DNA of 64,000 nucleotides from Imhoffiella fuscus. Lineage in GTDB: Bacteria; Pseudomonadota; Gammaproteobacteria; Chromatiales; Chromatiaceae. How positions within the stretch are numbered: the first letter of the stretch is position 1; every line of letters begins with the position of its first letter. Both the position numbers and the translations under genes were made by a program. Shown piece by piece: positions 51,692 to 59,767 of the stretch. Where the stretch lies: contig NZ_JBHUHX010000013.1 of NCBI RefSeq assembly GCF_042682685.1, forward strand, positions 43,654-107,653. Direction: 5' to 3'. The notes beneath the pieces are model-generated. The model was given only the letters and a program-made list of their open reading frames with translations, was not told the origin of the DNA and searched no databases.

Positions 51692-54571
51692 ATGACGGAC
51701 GCGGTATCAGTGCGAGATTCCGAGACGAGTATCCATCCCCAGGAACGGGGTCGATGGGCGGCGTGGGTCGCAATGATCGGCGCATGCATCGTCTTGATGG
51801 TTCTGGTCGTCGCCGCTTTTTATGCGCTTCAGGCTGGCGATCGGATCAATGTGTCCTCCATACATGCGGTCGCCGCTTTGCGGACTCGCCAGTTCGTCGC
51901 CTGGCTCGGTGAACAGGATGCCCAGGCGGATCTCGTTCGTTCCACCTCTATCTTCTCCGATGCCTACCGCCGCTGGCGTCAGACTGGGGACCCCGCCGCT
52001 CGCGACCACCTGTTGGGCCAGTTGTTCGAATATGGCCAACACACCGGCTTCAGCGACGTCATCCTCTGGGATCTGAAGGCGGATCGCGCCTGGTCCGCTA
52101 CCGGTCGTTCGCCAGGGCTTGCTCCCGAGTTGCGCCTCACGGCCCGACAGGCATTGGAGACCGCCAAACTGGTCCGCTACGGTCCCTATCGCCAGGACGG
52201 TGGCGCGCTGCTGGATTTCATCGTGCCCGTCCCGGATTCCACCGATCAGACGCTTATCGTCATGCGGATGGATCCGTCCGAGCAAATGGCCATCGCTCTG
52301 ATGCGCTGGGCCTTGCCCGAGATTCCTGACGAGGTTCAGTTGCTGCGGCGCGACGGTGACGCAGTCGTAGCGCTCGGCTTGGCGGGACCGGGGACAGCTG
52401 CAATCCAGCGGATCCCGCTCGCGAGCAGCGAGCGTCTCTGCATCCGGGTCTTCGCGGATTCGTCTCGGCAGGGTGAACTCCTCGACGGATTGGATGGTGC
52501 CGGCGTTGCCGTCATGGGCGTGGCCTTGCCGATTCCAGGTACCGATTGGCTTCTCATGACCAAGATCGATCGTGAGGACGTCGCTGCCAATGCCTTTCTG
52601 CACATCCCCTGGCCGCTGATCTCAGGCCTCCTGGCCCTGGTGGGGCTGGTCGTCTTGTTTCGCTGCATGCAACAGGGGGAGACGCTGGGCGCGAGCCGGC
52701 GCGAGCGCGAGGCCCAAACCGAGAGGCTGCGCGCGCTCGATATGCTGAACGCCATCGCCGAAACCTCGGGAGAGGGCATCTTCGCCCGGGATCTCGACGG
52801 ACGCTATCTGCTGTTCAACCCTGTCCTCTGCAACCTCCTGAACAAGACGCCCGAGGAGGTGCTGGGGCAGGATTATCGCGCACTCTATCCGGCCCCGATG
52901 GTCGCTCAGTTGGAGGACATGGATCGCCGGATCTTGGCTGAGAACGGAATTTTCACCCAGGAGGAGTTGATCGATACCGCACAGGGGCAGCGGGTCATAC
53001 TGATGACCCGGGGGCCGCTCCATGACAACGCGGGCCGCATCATCGGGATCTTCGGGATTGCCCGGGATTTTGCCAGCCACCTGCGCATGGAGGCAGGCCT
53101 GCAAGAACGGTCCGCGCTGCGTGGCACCTTGGATTCCATCGTCGAGAGCGCCCCTGGCGCCCTCCATTCCCTACTGATCCGCCCGGATGGCGTCTGCTGC
53201 ATCCCGTTCAGTACGCCCATGATCGAGGATCTCTATGGACTCTCGCGGCAGGAATTGGCGAGGGATTTGGAAACCTTGAAGTCGCGGATCCATTCCGAGG
53301 ACCTGGCACGTCTCGAACAGGTGTTGCGGAAGCCGCAACAGGGTTCGAGGCGGTTGCGCGAGGTCTTCCGTTATCGGCATCCGGCCCGGGGATGGTGCTG
53401 GATCGAGGGGTGGGCGACCCCGAAGCAGGAGTCGGACGGGAGCCTTCTTTGGCATGGCTTTTTCATGGATGTAACCGATCGCGTCGAAGGCGAGGAGGCG
53501 CTGCGCGAGAGCGAGGAGCGCTATCGTTTGCTGTTCGAGCGTTCCTCGGATGCGCTCCTTGTCCTGGAGCCGAACGACTGGAAAATCGTGCGCGCCAATC
53601 CGGCCGCAGTGTCTATGTTCCAGGCGGCGGACGAACCTCATTTGGTGTCACGTTCTTTTTGGGACTATTCTCCGCCCGAGCAGGAGGGGGGATTGCCCTC
53701 TACGGTCCGGGCGATCGAGTTGATGAATATGGCGCTACGATTCGGCGCCTGTGTCTTCGACTGGCAATATCGGCGTTTGGATGGCGAGGTGTTTCCGGCG
53801 ACCGTGCGCACGACCCGCTTCGATCTGCTGGGTAAGCCCGTGATCCAGTGCTCCATTCGTGACGTCACTCACAGAAAGCGCCAGGAGCAGGAGCTGATTC
53901 GTTCGCGTGCCAAGCTGCGCGAGCTGACGGCGCATCGCGAAAAGGCGCGCGAGGACGAACGTGCCTACATGGCCCGCGAGATCCATGACGATCTGGGACA
54001 GTATCTGACCGCCTTGCGCATGGAGACCAATCTGATGGGAATGCTTCTCGCGGAGCAGAATGGAGAGGCGGTGAAACGGCTCGTCAGCATGAAGGAGCTG
54101 ATCGATCATCTCATCGCCGAGACCCGTCGGGTCATCGCTCGGCTGCGGCCGGTTGCGCTGGATCTGGGGCTCGTCTCTGCGGCGGAGTGGTTGGCGGCCG
54201 ACTATCGCGAGCGCATGGGCGTCGACTGCCATCTGGAGGTTGGCGATGCGGATGAGCTGGAGCTCGACGACGACCAGGCGACCACCCTGTTCCGCATCCT
54301 TCAGGAGTGTCTCACCAACGTCATTCGTCATGCCCATGCTAGCCGGGTGGACATTCGGGTCTCGGTTTCGGGCGAGGTGCTGTGCATGGAGGTGCATGAC
54401 GACGGTCAAGGATTCGATCCCGCGCAGGTCAGAGCCAAGAAGACCTTCGGACTCATGGGAATTCGCGAGCGCGTCCTTATCTATGGTGGCAGTGCGCGGA
54501 TCGACAGTCAGATTGGCGAGGGAACGCGGCTCACCATCAACATGCCCATCAAGCGGCGAGGAGACGCATGA
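51692..54571 (+). CDS. Membrane sensor histidine kinase, NarL-type (HisKA_3), with three PAS domains
   Basis: A 959-residue kinase. TM1 (about 21-46) and TM2 (about 305-325) flank a periplasmic sensor of about 260 residues with no recognised family. Three PAS-like domains follow (about 349-470, 475-600, 610-735). The HisKA_3 box has the phospho-acceptor H765 in REIHDDLGQY, with an intact DxxxQ phosphatase motif (D766-Q770). The HATPase_c domain includes DDGQGFDP and GLMGIRERV. ATG 51692 was chosen over GTG 51590, because CGGAG lies 8-13 nt upstream and the extension is not conserved. It overlaps the response regulator gene (ATGA). Confidence 0.92.
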   Translation: MTDAVSVRDSETSIHPQERGRWAAWVAMIGACIVLMVLVVAAFYALQAGDRINVSSIHAVAALRTRQFVAWLGEQDAQADLVRSTSIFSDAYRRWRQTGDPAARDHLLGQLFEYGQHTGFSDVILWDLKADRAWSATGRSPGLAPELRLTARQALETAKLVRYGPYRQDGGALLDFIVPVPDSTDQTLIVMRMDPSEQMAIALMRWALPEIPDEVQLLRRDGDAVVALGLAGPGTAAIQRIPLASSERLCIRVFADSSRQGELLDGLDGAGVAVMGVALPIPGTDWLLMTKIDREDVAANAFLHIPWPLISGLLALVGLVVLFRCMQQGETLGASRREREAQTERLRALDMLNAIAETSGEGIFARDLDGRYLLFNPVLCNLLNKTPEEVLGQDYRALYPAPMVAQLEDMDRRILAENGIFTQEELIDTAQGQRVILMTRGPLHDNAGRIIGIFGIARDFASHLRMEAGLQERSALRGTLDSIVESAPGALHSLLIRPDGVCCIPFSTPMIEDLYGLSRQELARDLETLKSRIHSEDLARLEQVLRKPQQGSRRLREVFRYRHPARGWCWIEGWATPKQESDGSLLWHGFFMDVTDRVEGEEALRESEERYRLLFERSSDALLVLEPNDWKIVRANPAAVSMFQAADEPHLVSRSFWDYSPPEQEGGLPSTVRAIELMNMALRFGACVFDWQYRRLDGEVFPATVRTTRFDLLGKPVIQCSIRDVTHRKRQEQELIRSRAKLRELTAHREKAREDERAYMAREIHDDLGQYLTALRMETNLMGMLLAEQNGEAVKRLVSMKELIDHLIAETRRVIARLRPVALDLGLVSAAEWLAADYRERMGVDCHLEVGDADELELDDDQATTLFRILQECLTNVIRHAHASRVDIRVSVSGEVLCMEVHDDGQGFDPAQVRAKKTFGLMGIRERVLIYGGSARIDSQIGEGTRLTINMPIKRRGDA

Positions 54572-55200
54572 TCCGCATTCTGATCGCCGACGACCATGCC
54601 GTGGTGCGTCAAGGGATTCGACAGGTTCTGGCGTTGGCCGGTCAGTTCGAGGTCGCGGCCGAGGCGAAGGACGGCTGGGAGGTGATCGAGATGCTTCGGG
54701 GCGGTCCGTTCGATCTGTTGCTGACAGATATGAGCATGCCCGGACCGAGTGGCGTCGCGCTGTTGAAACGGCTGCGCGAGGAGCATCCGGGCCTCCCCGT
54801 GCTGGTCCTGAGCATGCATGGAGAGACGCAGGTGGCGGCGCGGGCGCTCAAGGCGGGAGCCAACGGCTATATCACCAAGGATTGCGACCCCAACGTTCTC
54901 CTGTCCGCCGTGCGCAAGGTGGCGTGTGGAGACCATTTCGTGTCTCCCGATCTGGCGCAACGCATGGTCTTCGAGACCGGTGTCGGGGGCGAAGCGCCGC
55001 CGCATGAATCCCTGTCCGACCGCGAATACGAAATCCTGCTCCATCTGGTCAAGGGCGAGCGGCTCAGCGAGATCGCTGAAGAATTGCATCTGTCTCCCAA
55101 GACCATCAGTACCCACAAGATGCGCATCATGCAGAAACTGGATCTGAAGAGTGCGGCCGAACTGGTGCGCTATGCGATCGAGCGCGGGCTGGTCTCCTAG
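54568..55200 (+). CDS. NarL/FixJ-family response regulator
   Basis: A 210-residue DNA-binding regulator. The receiver domain has DD at 8-9, phospho-acceptor D54 and Lys in TKDCD. The LuxR-type helix-turn-helix (about 140-205) shows LSDREYEILLHLVKGERLSEIAEELHLSPKTISTHKMRI in two motif blocks. It is the obvious partner of the overlapping histidine kinase. Its TAG stop shares the palindrome CTAG with the stop of the convergent diguanylate cyclase gene. Targets are unknown. Confidence 0.94.
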   Translation: MIRILIADDHAVVRQGIRQVLALAGQFEVAAEAKDGWEVIEMLRGGPFDLLLTDMSMPGPSGVALLKRLREEHPGLPVLVLSMHGETQVAARALKAGANGYITKDCDPNVLLSAVRKVACGDHFVSPDLAQRMVFETGVGGEAPPHESLSDREYEILLHLVKGERLSEIAEELHLSPKTISTHKMRIMQKLDLKSAAELVRYAIERGLVS

Positions 55201-56228
55201 AGCGATTTCTGTCGTTCGGCCGCCGTGTCGGCTTCCTCGCTGCGGTTGCGGCCCGCGCATTTGGCGCGATACAGGGCTGCGTCCACCCGCTCGATATTGC
55301 TTTGCAGCGAGCTCCCCGGCTCGCAGGCACAGACCCCCAGGCTGATGGTGACCCGCTCTCCGAGCCCGAAATCCTCGCGTTCGATCAGGCGTCGCAGTTT
55401 TTCGGCCTGAGTGAGGGCCATGGCCGGGTCCGTATGGGGCGAAATGATGAGGAATTCCTCTCCGCCCCAGCGTACCAGTGCATCCGTGCTCCGGATGTGT
55501 CCCTCCGCCGCTTTGGTCAATCGACGCAGGACGTCATCCCCTTTGGTATGCCCGAAGGTGTCGTTGATGTGCTTGAAGTGGTCGATGTCGAATAGGATCA
55601 GCGCGAGCTGGAATCCATAACGATCGGCGCGCTTCATTTCCTGATCGAATCTGGATTCCGCGACGTAGCGGTTGAGTAGCCCGGTCAGTGGGTCGTGCTC
55701 GGCCATGTACTGGACTGCCGATTCGGCTTTGCGCAGTCTGCGTAGCGGGATGAATTCGAAAAGGACGATGAGAAAGGTGCCGGTAACCGCGAGAAGAGAG
55801 GCGATGACGAAGCTGGTGCGCAGTGCTGGCTCCAGGGAGGCACTGGTCTCCAGAGAGCCGACGACGACGCCGGCATCCCGGAGCGGAATCCGGGTACTCA
55901 GACTGGGGGGCGTCGGATATCGACCGATGCCGATGACCAGGTCGCCATCAGAGGCATAGACCGCCTGACGCACCGGTATGCCCAGTGTCTCCTGGCGCAG
56001 GAGTCCGGCCAGTCGGGCTTCTTCATAGCGCCACAGCTCGGGGTTGCGGGCGATCACCTTTTCCATAATCTCCTGGGCGTCGAACTCGGAGACGGTCGCC
56101 AGGATTCCCGCGATGAAATTGCGTTCCAGACTGAAATGGACGGTCGGGATCAGGAAGATGAGCGCCATGGCTGCGGTCACGATGCCCCAGCGCAGCAGAT
56201 TGGCGATGATGCGCGGTCCTCTGGCCAA
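55197..56228 (-). CDS. Membrane diguanylate cyclase
   Basis: A 343-residue cyclase making c-di-GMP. TM1 (about 12-34) and TM2 (about 137-160) flank a periplasmic loop of about 100 residues. The GGDEF domain (about 180-330) has the active GGEEF signature (VRWGGEEFLII). The gene starts 5 bp after the stop of the phosphate-binding-like gene, so co-translation is likely. The pairing suggests that the exported protein regulates the cyclase from the periplasm (inference). The C-terminus overlaps the convergent response regulator gene by 4 bp. Confidence 0.92.
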   Translation of the reverse strand: MARGPRIIANLLRWGIVTAAMALIFLIPTVHFSLERNFIAGILATVSEFDAQEIMEKVIARNPELWRYEEARLAGLLRQETLGIPVRQAVYASDGDLVIGIGRYPTPPSLSTRIPLRDAGVVVGSLETSASLEPALRTSFVIASLLAVTGTFLIVLFEFIPLRRLRKAESAVQYMAEHDPLTGLLNRYVAESRFDQEMKRADRYGFQLALILFDIDHFKHINDTFGHTKGDDVLRRLTKAAEGHIRSTDALVRWGGEEFLIISPHTDPAMALTQAEKLRRLIEREDFGLGERVTISLGVCACEPGSSLQSNIERVDAALYRAKCAGRNRSEEADTAAERQKSL

Positions 56229-56233
56229 TGGCG

Positions 56234-57082
56234 TCAGTCTGGAAAGCGCGGTGTTGAAATGGGCAAACTGCCATTAGCCTCGATGATGGTGCGTCCCTTA
56301 GCCGAGAAGACGAACGCCAGGAACTGCTGCACTTCCGGTTCCGGGTCCGCAGGGGTCACGAGCGAGAATTCGATCCAGAGCGGATAGGGACTGTCGGCGA
56401 GCGCTTCGGGGTTCGGGGCCTGTCCGTTGAATGTCAGTATCCGCAGGTCCCGTTTCTCGCTGACCACTTGGGCCAGCGGCGCGTAGCCGAATGCTCCCTG
56501 GATGTAGGCGATGCTGTCCAGGTTTTCCTGCGAGGTGAGGGTTACCAGCAGATCCGTGCGCCCCAGTGCGAACTGGATCGCGCTTGCGAGTTCGGGGTCG
56601 AGACTGGCGAGCATCAGGGTGTCGGAATCGTTGGCGGGGCGCATCACGGGGCGGCAACGGCTGCCATCGGACCAGGTGGTACGCCGGCCTAGATAGAGCG
56701 CGATCAGCGCCTCGGTGGTCAGATCCTCGCGTCCGACTTTCGGCTGGGCGACCAGGATGAGTGGCGTTCTGGCGAACGGATGGGTGGTCAGACCTAAGCC
56801 GCGTTCACGCTCGTTCAAATCGCGTCCCGCGATGGCGATGGACAGACGGTCGTCGGTTAGGGCCCGGATTCCACCTCCGGTGCCCAGGCTTCCTTCCAGT
56901 AGCTTCAGCGAGGTTTCGGGCCGATCGGCGCGGTATGCCTCCAGCAACTGTTCCAGGATTCCGAGCGCATCACCGGTTCCGCCGATCGGAAGGGCGTTCG
57001 GATCGCATTCGGCCGGGGGCGACCAACAGGCGCAGACCAGTAGGCAGGACAGGGCAATCTGCCGCAGATTCTGGATGGACAT
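56234..57082 (-). CDS. Periplasmic phosphate-binding (PstS)-like protein
   Basis: A 282-residue exported protein. ATG 57082 has AGGAGG about 8 nt upstream; an in-frame start 24 bp further up lacks support. The signal peptide ends near a possible lipobox (VCA-C19). The body resembles PBP-like substrate-binding proteins of the PstS group: ALPIGGTGDALGILEQLLEAY and GSLGTGGGIRALTDDRLSIAIAGRDL. No phosphate transport permease or ATPase is nearby. The downstream neighbour is a membrane diguanylate cyclase, so the protein may be a sensor component. The actual ligand is unknown. Confidence 0.85.
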   Translation of the reverse strand: MSIQNLRQIALSCLLVCACWSPPAECDPNALPIGGTGDALGILEQLLEAYRADRPETSLKLLEGSLGTGGGIRALTDDRLSIAIAGRDLNERERGLGLTTHPFARTPLILVAQPKVGREDLTTEALIALYLGRRTTWSDGSRCRPVMRPANDSDTLMLASLDPELASAIQFALGRTDLLVTLTSQENLDSIAYIQGAFGYAPLAQVVSEKRDLRILTFNGQAPNPEALADSPYPLWIEFSLVTPADPEPEVQQFLAFVFSAKGRTIIEANGSLPISTPRFPD

Positions 57083-57251
57083 TGTCAGCTCCTCCTTTGC
57101 CCGCATGCGTTCCTAAAGTCTGAATTCGTTGGCGCCACATTGGTGCATCGCATCCCTCGCCAATGGCTTGTAAGCATAGCGTCTCGAAGCATACCACGGT
57201 CGATTATCCGTGGATCCCGTCCGGTATTCGGCCGTCCGCTTTTCTTGGGCA

Positions 57252-57289
57252 CTGTCAGAAAAGCCTGACAGCGGATTCGGTCGAATCCG
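57252..57289. promoter_or_regulatory. Two adjacent perfect inverted repeats in the divergent promoter region
   Basis: CTGTCAG-6 nt-CTGACAG (57252-57271) is directly followed by CGGATTC-GGTC-GAATCCG (57272-57289). Both have 7-bp arms. They lie between the divergent phosphate-binding-like gene and the chemosensory REC gene, about 85-120 bp before the REC start. They may be operators or paired hairpins; no U-run follows. Confidence 0.6.
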
Positions 57290-57372
57290 GTCCTAAATCT
57301 ATGCCATAACTGATATTTCGCTGGATGTCTTCTGGCTATCCTGATGGCCATGGAAATCCAGTCGAGTTGCCC

Positions 57373-57774
57373 ATGCGTCTTCTAATCGTTGATGACAGCC
57401 TCGTCGTGTGGCGCCGCCTGTTCGACATGTTGAAGGATCTCTCCGATGTGTCGTTTCTGGCCTATAGCCGCAATCTGTCCGAGGCGCGCCATTATCTGGC
57501 CGGATTCGGGCCGGATCTCTTGGTGCTCGACATCTCCTTGCCCGATGGCAGCGGACTGGATCTGCTCCAAGACGTGCGACTCAGGGGGCTTGGCACCAAG
57601 GTCGCCATTTTCAGCAATCTTTCCGAACTGCGCGGGGTCAGCCTGGACCTGGGTGCCGACTGGTATTTCGACAAATCCATGGACTATCCGCAGTTGCTGA
57701 GTCTGATCGAGGACCGCGCCTACTGGGCGAAACAACACATTGGTCGAGATGGAGTGAACCATGCCGAGTTTTGA
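57373..57774 (+). CDS. Stand-alone receiver (REC) domain protein
   Basis: A 133-residue receiver with DD at 7-8 and phospho-acceptor D53 (LVLDISLPDG). The conserved Lys at the end of strand 5 reads DKSMD. No output domain. ATG 57373 was chosen because MRLLIVDD is the family N-terminus. It overlaps the next chemoreceptor gene by 14 bp, so it is the first gene of the chemosensory operon. It may accept phosphate from CheA and work as a phosphate sink or regulator of the receptor (inference). Confidence 0.9.
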   Translation: MRLLIVDDSLVVWRRLFDMLKDLSDVSFLAYSRNLSEARHYLAGFGPDLLVLDISLPDGSGLDLLQDVRLRGLGTKVAIFSNLSELRGVSLDLGADWYFDKSMDYPQLLSLIEDRAYWAKQHIGRDGVNHAEF

Positions 57775-58963
57775 GCTAACCCTGCGCAGTCTGTGGCAAA
57801 TAGCCATTCCACCTCTCGTCGGTGTATTCGGCGGCGGCGCATTGCTCGTCCATGCGAGTGGTCAGTGGATAACGGCGGTGTCGGTGATCGTCGTGGGCGT
57901 TGTCGGTGGCGTGGTCACCGCCTTCCTGGCGCGCGGTGAACTCGAGCGTATGCGTGAGCGCACCGAGGCCGCGACCCTGGCCGCGATTCCGCCGTCTCCG
58001 CCTTGTGTCGAGGGGCTCGATCAGCTCTGTTCCGAGGTTCTTCCTATCTGGCGCCGGCAGGTGGAAACGGCCCGTGATCAAACCGAAGAGGCGATAACCG
58101 GGCTGACCCAACGCTTCTCCGGCATCTATGACCGCCTGGAGTCGAGCATGACGCTGTCGGGCCAGACCGCCGGTGGTCTGGCCGGGGACGGCGAGGGCAG
58201 TCTGGTCGAGACGCTCGCCGAGAGCCGTCGGGAGCTGGCCGAGGTGGTGGCGAATCTGCGCACCGCCCTGCAGGCGAAGGACGAGATGCTCGGACGTATC
58301 CAGGAGCTGGCGACCTTCACCTCCGAGCTCCGGGACATGGCCAGCGCCGTGGCCAAGATCGCCGACCAGACCAACCTGTTGGCGCTCAACGCTGCCATTG
58401 AGGCCGCCCGCGCGGGAGAGGCCGGCCGCGGCTTCGCCATCGTTGCCGACGAGGTGCGCAACCTCTCGTCCATTTCGGGCAACACCGGCAAACAGATCGC
58501 CGACCGAGTCAAGTCGATCAATCAGGCGATTCTGCTCGCCCAGAATACCGCCGCGCGCTACGCCGAACAGGACGCGCAATTGGTGCAGGGCGCCGAGCAG
58601 GCCATCCACGGCGTGGTCGACAAATTCGAGCAGGGTGCGGACGGACTCGCCGGTTCGGCCGAGCTGCTCCGCGAGGTGGGTGCGGCGATTCAGAACGAGA
58701 TCGCCGAGGTATTGGTCGGGCTGCAGTTCCAGGACCGCGTGACCCAGATCCTCGGGCAGGCCACCGGCGACATGGCACGCCTTGGGGCGCGCTTGGACGA
58801 GGTGCAGGAACAGCGCGCGCGTGGCGAGCGATGCCTCGCGATCGATGCCGCCGGCTGGTTGGATGAGCTGTGCCGCACATACACCACGGCCGAACAGATG
58901 GACAATCATCACGGAGCTTCCAGGAGCGGGTCGAGTGAAAGCGCCGAAATCACCTTCTTCTGA
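57761..58963 (+). CDS. Short membrane chemoreceptor with a CheZ-like DxxxQ motif
   Basis: A 400-residue methyl-accepting chemotaxis-type protein. Two membrane helices (about 14-32 and 36-57) leave only a few residues outside, so it should sense an internal signal. The signalling hairpin tip KIADQTNLLALNAAIEAARAGE-AGRGFAIVADEVR lies at about 199-232. C-terminal to it, FQDRVTQ (323-329, D325 and Q329) matches the DxxxQ spacing of CheZ FQDLTGQ. No NWETF methylesterase tether; the tail ends EITFF. It overlaps the REC gene by 14 bp. Confidence 0.88.
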   Translation: MPSFELTLRSLWQIAIPPLVGVFGGGALLVHASGQWITAVSVIVVGVVGGVVTAFLARGELERMRERTEAATLAAIPPSPPCVEGLDQLCSEVLPIWRRQVETARDQTEEAITGLTQRFSGIYDRLESSMTLSGQTAGGLAGDGEGSLVETLAESRRELAEVVANLRTALQAKDEMLGRIQELATFTSELRDMASAVAKIADQTNLLALNAAIEAARAGEAGRGFAIVADEVRNLSSISGNTGKQIADRVKSINQAILLAQNTAARYAEQDAQLVQGAEQAIHGVVDKFEQGADGLAGSAELLREVGAAIQNEIAEVLVGLQFQDRVTQILGQATGDMARLGARLDEVQEQRARGERCLAIDAAGWLDELCRTYTTAEQMDNHHGASRSGSSESAEITFF

Positions 58964-59061
58964 CGGAGCGCGTGAAGCGCTTAGGGCCAAATCGTTTTAC
59001 CGCAAGTATTTTTACGAACCGGTCGTCGCCGGACGGCCTATCCGAAGAAGTGGAGTCTGAG

Positions 59062-59430
59062 ATGAGCAAAACGATCATGATCGTGGACGATTCAGCGAGC
59101 GTGCGTCAGGTCGTTACGATCGCCTTGAAGGGAGCGGGTTACGACGTTGTAGATGCCTGCGATGGTAAAGACGCACTCACCAAACTCGACGGACGCAAGA
59201 TTCATCTCATTATCAGCGACGTCAATATGCCCAACATGGACGGCATCACCTTCGTCAAACAGGTGAAAGCCCACCCCTCTTACAAATTCACGCCCGTCAT
59301 CATGTTGACCACCGAGTCGGCTGCGGACAAGAAGCAGCGCGGGCAGGAGGCCGGAGCCAAGGCCTGGATCGTCAAGCCGTTCCAGCCTCAGCAGATGCTC
59401 GGAGCCGTGTCCAAACTGGTGCTGCCGTAA
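59062..59430 (+). CDS. cheY: Chemotaxis response regulator CheY-like
   Basis: A 122-residue receiver with DD at 9-10, phospho-acceptor D53 (ISDVNMPNMDG), Thr in LTTES, and Lys in VKPFQPQQ. Typical single-domain CheY. ATG 59062 is preceded by AGTGGAGTCTGAG. It lies between the chemoreceptor and STAS-domain genes of the operon and should take phosphate from the adjacent CheA. Confidence 0.94.
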   Translation: MSKTIMIVDDSASVRQVVTIALKGAGYDVVDACDGKDALTKLDGRKIHLIISDVNMPNMDGITFVKQVKAHPSYKFTPVIMLTTESAADKKQRGQEAGAKAWIVKPFQPQQMLGAVSKLVLP

Positions 59431-59445
59431 GGCGGGGAGTCCGTC

Positions 59446-59757
59446 ATGAGCGAGACCGAAAGCCATCCCGCGTTGGCGCTCGAAGGCGAGCTCAACATCT
59501 ATGGCGCCGCCGAGAACAAGCTGCGCATCCTCGAATTTTTGAGCCGGGCCAAGGAATTCCCCACGCTCGATCTGTCCGCCGTGACTGAAGTCGATACTGC
59601 CGGCTTGCAACTGCTGCTTCTGGCGCAGCGGGAGGCGGAGAGCATGGGAACGTCGCTGCGTCTGCTCGACCCGAGCGCATCGGTGCTGGACGTCTTGCAG
59701 CTCTGCAACCTGACGACCCGATTCGACGTTGCCGGCGCTCTGGAATCCAACCCCTGA
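59446..59757 (+). CDS. STAS-domain protein (anti-sigma-factor-antagonist type)
   Basis: A 103-residue STAS domain. The segment LDLSAVTEVDTAGLQLLLLA holds the phosphorylation-loop position, with Thr where SpoIIAA has Ser. In chemosensory operons such proteins can gate output, but the partner kinase is unknown. It begins 15 bp after cheY and ends 10 bp before cheA. Confidence 0.88.
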   Translation: MSETESHPALALEGELNIYGAAENKLRILEFLSRAKEFPTLDLSAVTEVDTAGLQLLLLAQREAESMGTSLRLLDPSASVLDVLQLCNLTTRFDVAGALESNP

Positions 59758-59767
59758 GGAGCGAGAC

